From contig SNVD02012944.1 of assembly GCA_013180625.2 (NCBI GenBank), positions 1 to 64,000 of the forward strand: a stretch of 64,000 nt of DNA, written 5' to 3'. Below, one piece after another: positions 53,906 to 64,000 of the stretch. Positions within the stretch are counted from its first letter, which is position 1. Every line of letters begins with the position of its first letter. The notes below the pieces were generated by a model, which saw nothing but the letters and a program-made list of their open reading frames with translations, was not told the origin of the DNA and searched no databases. Both the position numbers and the translations under genes were made by a program. This DNA is from Boswellia sacra (taxonomy: Eukaryota; Streptophyta; Magnoliopsida; Sapindales; Burseraceae).

Positions 53906-53908
53906 GTT

Positions 53909-54187
53909 GTAATGACATGATGCGTCTTGGACACGCATAGTGAGGAGAACAATTAATTTCAACTCTGAATCTATAAAGCTTTCAACTCTCTAGTGATGGT
54001 AGGGACAAAATAGCATCATGTGACATTGTTATGGTAAAAGAATAACAAGAAAAGATAGTAAAAAGTTGCAAGCGAACAAAGGTTATCAAAACATTAATTT
54101 AACTAGACTGTTAAGTCATCTTGAGTCAATATTATATTAAAAAATCACTTAATTTACAAATTTAAACCAATAAGTAAGACAAGATTA

Positions 54188-54218
<31 letters not shown>

Positions 54219-54486
54219 TGAAAATAAGTGAATATGCACGCCCATATGAAGCATAGGCAACCTACAAACTTATAGGATAAATACATAGTGACCTCTCAAG
54301 TATGGGCTAAGAGTGAGGGTCTTTACATTATTTTCCGATCTAGAGAGTGAGTTATTAGTGGCCCATAACTGGAGGGTCTATATGTATTTCTCCCACAAAC
54401 CTATCATATTAACCTCTCCAATGGCCAACCACCTGCCCATCAAATCCATAAAATTTCAATTTGTGTACAGTACTCTCTCAAGCACA
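53909..54486. other. Spacer between two CACTA elements, with (CT)n
   Basis: No gene recognised. A (CT)n microsatellite is at about 54187-54215. The 73-codon plus frame at 54313-54534 runs into the next element and has no family resemblance. Confidence 0.45.
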
Positions 54487-54489
54487 ACC

Positions 54490-57400
54490 AACTACAAGAA
54501 AAACAGTTTTTTGCAACAAAGTTTTTTGCGATGAAATAAAATTCGTCACAAAAAGAGGCCTTTTGCGAGAAAATTATTATTTCGTCGCAAAAGCTAGCAT
54601 TTCAAAAAAATGATATTTTGCAAGGAATTTTTCGTTGCAAAATAAAACCTTTAGCGATGAATATTTATTTCCTCACTAAAAACTCGAGTGACTAATTAGG
54701 GAAGAATTTTTTGTGACGAGATAAAACCTATTGCAATAAACTTTTCATCGCAAAACTTATTACACAAAGATGGGATTTTATGACAAAAATTTTGTAGCAA
54801 CATGAACATTTTTTGAGACGAAATTATATTTCTAACGAAAAAAAGACCTTTTGTGATAAAAATTCCTCGCTGAAAGCGATTCTAATTAACCATATACACA
54901 TGGCAATACTGTACATTTTGCGACGAAAATATGATTCCTCGCAAGATATGACCTATTGCGAGGAAACATTTCTTGCAAAAAAAGATACTTTTTGCGACAA
55001 AAAATTCCTCGCGAAAAGCCATTTTAATTTATCATGCACACGTGGCAATACTGGACATTTTACGACGAAAACATGATTCCTTGCAAAATGTGACCTTTTG
55101 CAGGAAAAATTTTCTCGCAAAAGAGAGACCTTTTACAGCAAAAAATTCCTCGCGAAAAGCCATTTTAATTTATCATGCACACGTGGCAATATTGGACATT
55201 TTGCAACGAAAAAATTATTCCTCGCAAAATATGTCCTTTTGCAAGGAAAATTTTCTTGCAAAAAAGAGAACTTTTGCAACAAAAAATTCCTAGCGAAAAA
55301 CCATTCTAATTTATCATGTACACGTGGCAATACTGGACATTTTGCGACGAAAATTTGATTCGTCGCAAAATGTAAATTTTTGTGACAATAAATTCCTCTA
55401 AAAAAAGCAATCTTTTGCGAGAAAAAATTTCTCGCGAAAAGCCCTTCTAACTTATTATGAGCACGTGACAATACTGGACATTTTGCAATGAAAATATGAT
55501 TCCTCACAAAATATGACTTTTTGCGAGAAAAACTTCCTCGTAAAAAGTTATTCTTTTGAAATTAAAACTTAATAACTTTTCTCTTTTCTTTTCCTCTCTT
55601 TGTTTGTGGTCCATCTAATATATAAGTCTTTGTTTAAAAAATGACAAAAAAATAAAGAAAGTATTAAAAATATAATTTGATTTTAAATAAATTTGACAAT
55701 TTTTAAATATAGTAGCGTCATTTGGATATGCATATAAATTTTTCTAAAAAAAAAACGCCCTTTGTGATTCCATTCATGCTCTTAAATGTGAAAAACTATT
55801 AATATATTCTAAATTTAATGTTTATAAAAGAGATAAATAATTAAAATAAACTCTATATGTGTGTGTGTGTGTGTAACATATAAATCATTAATAATCCAAT
55901 AATCAAGCATAAAATTTGTTGCTAATTATTTATATATAATCTAATTTATATGTGATTTATATATGTCTATCTACTAAATTACAATTATGATAAACTTATT
56001 ACTGTGACTAATTTTTAATTGATGAAAATGAGATTGAAAAAAAAATCCAACTTCTAAAAATCTAATTTATTTTTCAATGTTTAACTATATGTCAAATAAA
56101 CATAAATAAATAATTAATTAATAATCATGTAATGTTGCCTATAATTATGTTTTTTTATTTTTTTGTTATAAAGTATATTAATTTAGACAGTATATTTTTC
56201 TTAGAATTTTAATTTTTATCATATAGCTTTTACTAAATTGTTGAGATATTTTAAACAATTGTTAGAGTTTATTTTAAGGGAGATAAATAATTAAAATGAA
56301 CTCTATAACAAAAAATAAATACATTCGTTACATATTGATTACTATATGAATAATTAATCATTTACTGGTAAATGGCATAAACTAATTTTCAATTCCTAAT
56401 ACATATGATGCTTGTAACATATGTATATGTATATATGTCTAATAATTAAATTACTTCTATGAAAAAATTATTTTTTATAATTGTAAAAGATTTTTTTAAT
56501 AATTATTATTTTTATAAAAAATGGATAATTAATTTAAAGGCATTCTATACTTGAAAATAAATTCAATTTTGTTACATTTTTATATGATTATAATATGAAT
56601 AATTAATCATTTACTGATCAAATTAGAAAAACTTATTTTCAATTTCTTATAATAACAACTATGACATATATAGATATCTAATTATTAAATTACACCTATT
56701 ACAAACTTATGGTTTGCATTTGTCAAGATATTTTAAATATTAATTGTTAGCATTTGTAAAAGGAATAAATAATAAAAAATATTCACTAAAAGTAAATGCA
56801 TTTGTTACATAATAAGTATAATATAAATATTTGATCATTTATTTATCAAAATATTAAGAACTTATTTTCAATAACTCGCACATGACAATTACGCCATATA
56901 TATAGATGTCTAAGTATTATGCATTTGTTAATGATAGTTGACTTGTATGTATTTTGTTAACACTTGAATGCATATGATAATTATGACATACGTTTATTTG
57001 TTAATAATTAAATTACCTCCATCACAAATTAATTTTTTAAATTTGTAAAACATATTTTTAGTTTTTTTAAAAGAAATAGATAATTAAAATAAATTATAGC
57101 TAAAACAAATGGAATCTTTTTGTTACATATATGATTATAATATCAATAATTAATTATTTATTGATCACTAAAGAAATTTTTTTTTGTAATTCTTCATATA
57201 ACAACTATGACATATATATAAATGTCTAACTATTGTTTACATTTGTTAAATAATTCTTGAGTTGTTGTACATATTTTATTAACATTTTAATACTCAATAA
57301 AAGATAATTAAATATCATATAATGTTTTATATTTCTATTGTATATGGTTATTATATTATTTATTAATTTGTCATCAAATTATTTAATATCAGTCCAATAT

Positions 57401-58987
57401 TATATAAATTTAATTATGGATGAAAATTTAATTAATAAATAAACTTATAATTTTCCAAGTCTAAGTATGGTTTATTTAAATATTTTTAATTTTAGATTTA
57501 GATTTTAATTTTAATATTTTTTTAAAGACTTATAGCGACAAAAATTTTATCGCAAAAGATTAGCATTTTGTCGCTAAAGATTAGCATTTTAGACTTTTAG
57601 CGACCACTTGAAAATTCTTCGCAAAATGGGGTCTTTCGCGAGGAAAATTTAAATTCAAATTCGTCGCAAAAACTAAATTTTAGGCGGACTTTTTTCCGCC
57701 TATTAAATTTCAAAATTTTTACACCTTTAGCGACAAAAACTTTGTCGATAAAGACCAAAATTTTGTCATAAAATGAAAATTTTAGGCGGACTTTTACCCG
57801 CTCCTATTTATTTCATATTTTTTAAATTCTTTTACGACAAATTTTTCGTCGCGAAATGTCCAAATTTCATCGCAAAAAATCAATGCCGTTATTATATATA
57901 CACCACATAATTCTTTGGTTTACTTCATTTTCTTCCATCTATTCTAATTTCCTCTTTATTTTTATTTTTATCTACTTCTCTTCTTTCCCTAACACTATTA
58001 TCAGGGTAAATATTTTTACTCATTTTTTCTTTTATGTTATAATATATTTACTTACAAGATTCATATATTTTTTATTTTTTAATTGTCAATTAATATTACA
58101 CTTTTTTGCTTAATAGGTATTTTGGAAGAGGGAATGCACTTAAAAATCTTAAGTTCTTATTTCTTTAACATTTTTTTATACACTTATCTCTCATATCCTT
58201 AATTATTACTAATTAATATTTTACTTCTTTTTTGTTTTTAATAGGTATAATTGAAGATGGGGTACATTTGAAGACTTGAAGATTGATATAAAATCAAGTA
58301 ACAAAAAATTTAGTGGAGGATGAAGTTTTGTGTTTGTTGTGTTATCTTGTATTTTTATTTTTATTTTATTTTTCCATGTACAACCAAAGTTCCTATGTTG
58401 TATTAATTTTTTGTAATTTGTTATTATTTAATAAAATTATTCTTATAAAGAATTATGTTGCATAATGACAAAATTTTGCTGTTTTATTTTCAAATTTATA
58501 ACAAATTAAAATAAATTTTATGAATTATTAAAAAAACAATTATGTTAAAAAAATTAGGTCTTTTGCGACGAATTTTTTGTCGCTAAAGATCGAATTCACT
58601 GACAAAAAAATAGTTGCAAAAGATATTTGCAATGAAAATAATTTGTTTTAAATACGACATTGGCACAAAATTTTTTGTGACAAAATTCAAATTTGTCACA
58701 AAATATGCTCTTTTGCAACAAATTTTATATTATCGCAAAAAGTTAACATGACGTAATCCTATTTGCAACAAAATATTTGTCGCAAAATACCACTTTTTGC
58801 GACAAAAATTTCCTTGCAAAAAGTCTTTTTGCGAGAAATTCAAGATTCGTTGCAGAAAAACCTATGCGACTCACATTTTATGACTGGAATGCGACGAATT
58901 TATTTTCGTCGCAAAAACCTATTGCAACGAAATTTTGACTTTTTGCGACGAAATATTTCGTCGCAAAAAGTCATTTTTCCCGTAGTG
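54490..58987. mobile_element. CACTA element D (4.5 kb, decayed copy of C)
   Basis: It begins with AACTACAAGAAAAACAG (first base C changed to A) and ends TTTTTCCCGTAGTG, flanked by ACC (54487-54489 and 58988-58990). It matches element C over its whole length: left repeats, AT-rich middle, the GGAAGAGGGAATGCA block and the right repeats. Many GCGACG or CGTCGC units of C read GCAACG, GCGATG or CATCGC here, that is, loss of CpG. No transposase. Confidence 0.92.
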
Positions 58988-58990
58988 ACC

Positions 58991-61640
58991 ATTGATCATA
59001 AAAGTTGGAATCTAAAGAAATCTAAAGAGTATCCATAGTGATGGTGATACCAAGAATATAATAACGGGAGTTGTTTGAGAAAGTTCTATTATAGGATATA
59101 AAGCTACAAAACTCTGCAAGCCTATGAACAATGATCGACTTTTATTTTTATTTTTATGAAATATAAATGCCCACGTCTTATAAAATGGTTGTGTATCGCA
59201 TGAAGACTAAGGGGCTGTTTGTTTTACCCACTTATATCTGAAACCATTCAGATTTAAGAGGCTTATAAAATTCAGGTTGTTTGCTTTGCAGTTTAATCAC
59301 TTATTTTCATATAAAATTATTTGAATACAAAAGTGAAAATTTATCACTTTTTTTCCTTCCAAATGTCTGAAAATTGAGAAATAACTAGACTACCCTTCTA
59401 TGATTAAAATTATGTCAGCAATTTCTACCGCTCCCAACCCCACTCTCGCGATCAACTTTTTAGATCCCCTTTGTCGTCCTCCTCCTCCTCCTCCTCTTCA
59501 TCATGGTTAGAAGTGGTTACATTGAGGTTGTGTTTGGCTTCTGGTTCAGCTGAAGGTGCATATCGTTCAGGGAGGTGGTATGGCATCGTTTTGGAGAGCC
59601 GCTGTTGGAGATAAAAGGTTTAAAACAAACATTTACATCATAAGTTACAAAATTTATTTTGAGATCAATTTTATATGTTACAAGTATAATAAAAACATGA
59701 GTTACGACACTTATTATTTGTAACGTTTATGTTTTTATTAAGAACTTATGCCTTGGGAGTTACAAGAATTGATTTGTAAGTTACATAAGCTACGAGATTA
59801 TTATATAAAGGAGTCTCATGGTTCTAATATTATAAGGTGATTATTCTTATACTATTTTCTATGTTTTGAGCAACCGTAACACATGAAGACAAGTTATTTT
59901 CTTCCGGTGATCGTGCTCATCGAGAAGATAGGCTGTGAGCATTGGGTTGTATCTTAAAGCTCTTGAGTACTGATATGATCCACACGAGGGAATGACTCTT
60001 TGGCTTTAGGACAATGCCTTTGACATGCCTCTCAAGTGCTCAGGCCACATATTTCTTACTCTATCTCTTTACTTGTTATATTTATTTAATACATTGTCAT
60101 GATAATCTAATTTATATTTTATTATTTCTTCAATATATTATTGTTTGATTATATTACTTAAATTTATTATAAATATTCCCAACAATCTAAAGCCAAAGAA
60201 TATCTCATATGATTGGTTAGTTATTTGGTTAATATTAATTGGTTGCATATACTTATGCTTTTATTTTTTGATTGTTTATGTCGCACAAACTATTTCATAA
60301 TAGTTTGTCCATTCTACTTCTTATTAGATCCACGGCTATAAGCATCCATATAACTATTAACTTCATCTATATTTTATTTATATTTTAAATATGAGAGGAT
60401 CACAAGTGTGATGGATTTTGCTAATTATTTTGTTTGTTTGTTTATCATATAATGTATGTTGTAGATCTTTGCTCTATCATGTTTTATATTTTTGTTCATA
60501 ATTTGAATATAGCTAGCCTTACTATGCTATATATGATTAGTGAATTATTATAGTTTATATTGTGATATATACTAGCGTGTATAAATTCTTTTATTTTTTC
60601 TTGTAATGGAGAACTGAAATGAATGTCTAGTTTGGAGCATGATATGAATTAATTTCACATATTTGAAGCTTCTTTGGATAGCAAATATATGATGATTGTT
60701 ATTATCTTGCAAATCTAGCCTTATTAGCATTGGAGAGTTGGTGGCTTCAATGTGTAACTTTCTTTCCAAATAAAGCTTTATTTTACAACACAAGTAAATA
60801 AATGTCTTTATTAAGTTAAAGACAAGAAGGTATGTGATTAGTTATTAAAATTTTCTTTTTATTGTCAAAGAAAATGAATGAGTTGTAACATATAGTGGTT
60901 TTATTATTAAGACCTTTTTAATAGTTTTTATTATGATCTAATAAATATTTCAGTTATGAAAATTCTTATTACTAATATTTATTATAGATTGATTATTTAT
61001 GATTTAATTAATTTTATATGTTACTAATTAAGTGTGTTATTATTTTGGAGTAAGACAAGCTTTGATGTTGGTTGCATATTATTATAAATTGATTTAGAAT
61101 TCAATTTATGAGTTACTTGAGTGCATCAGATTTTTATTACACAATAAAGCATGCATTTTCAATATATTTAATTAGAAACTCATATGCATAATGGTGAGCT
61201 ATTAATTCAAAGTTTTTTGTGGTTATCATGCATATCATATGATAACATCTAAATAATTGATTACTAGAGTATATTAAGAAGACTAATAGACTATTATGAT
61301 AATTTAGGTGGCTGTACAAAATGAAATCGTAGCATAAATGCTAATGATTATTATTAAATATATATATGAGTTATATATTATATTTACAATTTTAGCAATA
61401 AATATCTTATTAATGTGAAAAAAATTTTTTTAATGTGAGGGTTTCTAGTTTTTAAGCGGTTTCATATTTTAGTTCTTAATTTTGTACAATTAAAATGACA
61501 ATAATTTGAGTGTAGTTATTATTTTGATGAGTTTTGAAATTTAACAAATTAGTGCATTAATATTTTATGGAGTATTTGCTAATGTATTTAAAGTGTTACT
61601 TAATGTGGGGGTTTTCTTTATTTGATGGTTGTTAATGTAT
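58991..61640. other. Intergenic, with a possible hAT end
   Basis: No gene recognised. At about 59211-59420 the sequence AAGGGGCTGTTTGTTTTACC and the following TTATATCTGAAACC look like the end region of a hAT-type element, but no partner end or 8-bp duplication was found. A (TCC)n tract is at about 59480-59500. The rest is AT-rich. Confidence 0.35.
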
Positions 61641-61813
61641 TTATGACACTTTTGACACATCCAAAAAAGGATTGCCTCCCAAGTATAAGAGTGTTGAAGT
61701 AATAAACCCGGTAAGACCGGGGTCGATCCACGAGGATGGGGATTTTAGTGCTACAAACTATAAGTAAGCAAATATGAATGATTTGAAGATATGACAAGAT
61801 AACATCAACAATA
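61641..61813. repeat. LTR-like remnant
   Basis: AAAGGATTGCCTCCCAAGTA and CCCGGTAAGACCGGGGTCGA, followed by TCCACGAGGATGGG. Phrases of this kind occur at the ends of plant gypsy elements. It is truncated by the copia element that starts at 61814. Confidence 0.4.
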
Positions 61814-63504
61814 TATTGACTCAGGTATGGCAACACAAGAGGGGGGATGAATTGGGTTTTTATTTTCCAAAATGGATTTGTAAAACTTTTCTTTGAAGAT
61901 CAAAATTATATAACTCTTTCTTTGAGAATAATGGTGAAGAAGATGAAAATAGAATGTAATCAAGAGAATAGCAATAAAGAACAATCACAAGTGCAAGTTA
62001 ATGTAACGAGAATAGGGATAGAGAGAGTGCAAACTCAATTTATGTGGCTCGACAAACCTTGCCTACATCCACGGGCTCTTAGCTCCACAAGCTAGGCTTT
62101 CCACTAAGTTATAGAAATCTTTACAACTTGCTTGATGAACAATCTCACCAAGACTTTTTCCTTCAACCCTTGATAACACCACACCAAGAGTTGTTCTTGA
62201 TGAACAACCTTACCAAGGTAACTTCCTTCGACTGTTGATAACACCATACCAAGAGTTCTTCTTGATTAACAAATTCACCAAGGAAAGAGTTCTCTCAAGG
62301 ATAACTTTTATCCTTTACAAGAAGATCTCACTCTCACCACAACACAAGAACAAAATAAATTTTAACAACAAAAGTACAACTCTCTTCAAAGAGTAGATAA
62401 AGAATATAAAACTCTCTAGACTTGATATTTCTCTTGTTTTTTTGCTTGATAAAATGCTTCTCTTGCCCTTCTTGAATGCATGGGAGAAGGGCTCCTTTTA
62501 TAGGTAAATGGGAAGAACTTAATCAAGTGAAGACACTAACTCCAAATTTTCTACCCACCATAAAAACCGTAATTTTGTCTGCCATTTTTGTCAATGTTTG
62601 GTTTGAAATTTGAAAATCTTCAAAACATAAAACAATTGAATAATCTTTCCAACACATTAAGAACCAAGTCATTTGGATATCTGTAGCTTAAGATATGGCC
62701 AAAAAACCATTCGGTGCTCATGTGACTTGATTTTTCCTCCTTGTGTCAGTCCACCAAATTGAATGATAATTCTGTCAACGTTCCGTTTGAAATTTGAATT
62801 TTTTCAAAACATAAAAGATCTGCATATTTCAATAATATTTCCAAAACATTAAGAATCAAAGCATTTGGATATCTCTATCTCAAGATATAGACAAAATATC
62901 ATTCAATGCTCATATGAGTTGATTTTTCTTCTCTGTGTCAGTCGACCGAATTGCATGTCAATTATGTCAGCTTTTCGTTTAAAATTTAAATTTCTTCAAA
63001 ACATATGAAATGTGTCTTATTATGTCCTCTTTCCAATTCCATAAGAATCAAGTCATTTTGATTTTTCTAGCTCGAGATATGTCTAAAAGAGTATTTAGTA
63101 CTCATGTCAGCTACTTCTATTTGTCTTTCAACTTGCATGATGATTTGGACAACCTTACGCTTGAAATTTAAATTTATTTAAAACATATGAAATGTTATAA
63201 ATTGAGCAAGCTTTCCAAAGGCTCAAGAATCATGTCATTTAGACATAGGTAGAGAAATATACGACCAATTGATTGAACATTGCTTATGTGTCACATTCCT
63301 TGAATCAAACCTTGTTCTTAAACCTTGGTGCCTTTAACATGTAGTCTTCTCCTTAGCTTCAACACTTCATTTTAATAAGCCTCTTCTTGATTTTAAAATT
63401 ATTTCAATGATCTTACTCTTGCACATAAATAAACATGTTAGTAAATCTTAATTAATCAATGTGTATTGTTATCATCAAATTATCATGTAGCCTTAGGGCT
63501 AACA
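61814..63504 (-). repeat. 3' LTR of the partial copia B-family element
   Basis: It matches the LTRs at 21444-23106 and 40345-42148 in reverse orientation, with many substitutions, so it is an older copy. The 65-bp repeat area (about 62120-62300) has about two to three units. Confidence 0.9.
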
Positions 63505-63729
63505 ATCTCCCCCTTTTTGATGATGACAAACCATTGATTGCTTTAAAATATAATCTAAAATTAAGAATGAAAATAAAATCAACAATAAGCAAAAAGAATG
63601 GCACTTGTTATGAATATAAGCAATCCAACTATTTCTCGCCCTTTTGTTATCATAAAAAAAAAATGTAATCAAATTAACTACTCCCCCTAAATATATTCTC
63701 CCCCTTAACATATGCTACCATTCAAAGAT

Positions 63730-64000
63730 TATCATATTAAAGCAAAATTAAGACATATCCAACATGCCTAATTATCTTCTAATTATGCTAAATCTATCTT
63801 GACTAAGGGGTTTAGTAAATATATCGGCTAATTGTTTATCGATGGGAATAAATTCTAAAGAAATATTATATTTTTGCACATGATCTCTAATAAAATGATG
63901 TCTAATCTCTATATGCTTAGTACTAGAGTGTTGTATGGGATTTTTTGAAATATTGATGGCACTTGTATTGTCACATTTGATGGGAATATGATCAAATATC
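63730..64000 (-). pseudogene. Copia RNase H C-terminal remnant
   Basis: The minus strand reads SAINISKNPIQHSSTKHIEI, RHHFIRDHVQKYNISLEFIP, DKQLADIFTKPLSQDRFSII, RR, a TAA stop, then LGMLDMS. This is the same segment as the end of copia B pol (27317-27544), with the extra stop marking decay. Confidence 0.88.

Larger units (their letters stand above)
61814..64000 (-). mobile_element. 3' end of a copia B-family element, cut by window edge
   Basis: The 3' LTR is at 61814-63504 (about 1.69 kb, minus strand), ending with a slightly mutated terminus (TATTGACTCAGG for TGTTGACCCAGG) and starting TGTTAGCCCTAAGGC. At 63505 onward the minus strand has the polypurine tract (AAAAAGGGGGAGAT) and further GGGGGAG tracts. 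The LTR holds the inverted TATA box and the ~190-bp repeats of the family. The 5' part of the element is outside the window. Confidence 0.92.

Noticed and set aside
59211..59420. Possible hAT element starting AAGGGGCTGTTTG
   Set aside because: Only one end-like sequence is visible; no inverted partner or 8-bp duplication was found, so it is mentioned only as a weak remnant.
60572..61836. Several 60-73 codon minus-strand frames
   Set aside because: AT-rich random frames with no domain, no supporting start context and no family resemblance.

Overview
The window looks like a transposon-rich stretch of a eudicot nuclear genome, probably a woody species. It has AT-rich intergenic DNA, Ty1/copia and Ty3/gypsy LTR retrotransposons with plant-type primer sites, CACTA and hAT DNA transposons, and fragments of plant-specific genes (WOX homeobox, B3 domain, LOG, P450 reductase). 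No rRNA, tRNA, CRISPR or prokaryotic feature was seen. Only one ordinary host gene is convincing, a 93-codon B3-domain gene on the minus strand (15504-15785).

Layout. (1) 483-15051 is a 14.6 kb CACTA element (TSD TTG) carrying minus-strand exon fragments of at least seven host genes: importin-5, RACK1, ARP4, UFSP2, NADPH-cytochrome P450 reductase, MIRO GTPase and a WOX homeobox gene. It is a Pack-CACTA with no transposase. (2) 15504-15785 is the B3 gene; 16113-16838 is a small hAT with an 8-bp TSD. (3) 18256-32578 is a minus-strand Ty1/copia element (copia A, 421-bp LTRs, TSD CTAAC). A plus-strand SIRE/Maximus-like copia element is inserted in its integrase region (copia B, 21444-29450, TSD CTTAA). 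Both are coding-dead. (4) 33035-33499 is a MITE-like inverted repeat.

(5) 34516-53905 is a second Pack-CACTA of the same family as the first (TSD GTT). It carries fragments of cytochrome b5 reductase, beta-galactosidase and a Pumilio protein, again all on the minus strand. A Ty3/gypsy Athila/Tat-like element (39059-53263) sits inside it. The 5' LTR of that gypsy element holds a solo LTR of the copia B family (40345-42148, TSD CAAAA). Its 3' LTR holds a 4.4 kb non-coding CACTA (48464-52852, TSD GTT). The gypsy element has lost reverse transcriptase, RNase H and integrase. In their place are two foreign-looking intact ORFs: a 184-aa Arg/Cys-rich protein, and an uninterrupted 216-aa LONELY GUY (LOG) cytokinin-activating enzyme. 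Three 67-bp tandem repeats with covarying hairpins lie between them.

(6) 54490-58987 is a second, more decayed copy of the 4.4 kb CACTA (TSD ACC). (7) 58991-61813 is intergenic with weak transposon remnants. (8) 61814 to the window edge is the 3' end of another copia B relative on the minus strand.

The insertion order can be read from nesting: Pack-CACTA 2, then the gypsy element, then the solo LTR and the small CACTA inside its LTRs; and copia A, then copia B. The most unusual part is the gypsy derivative with the LOG and Cys-rich ORFs. The two large Pack-CACTAs with same-strand gene fragments come next.
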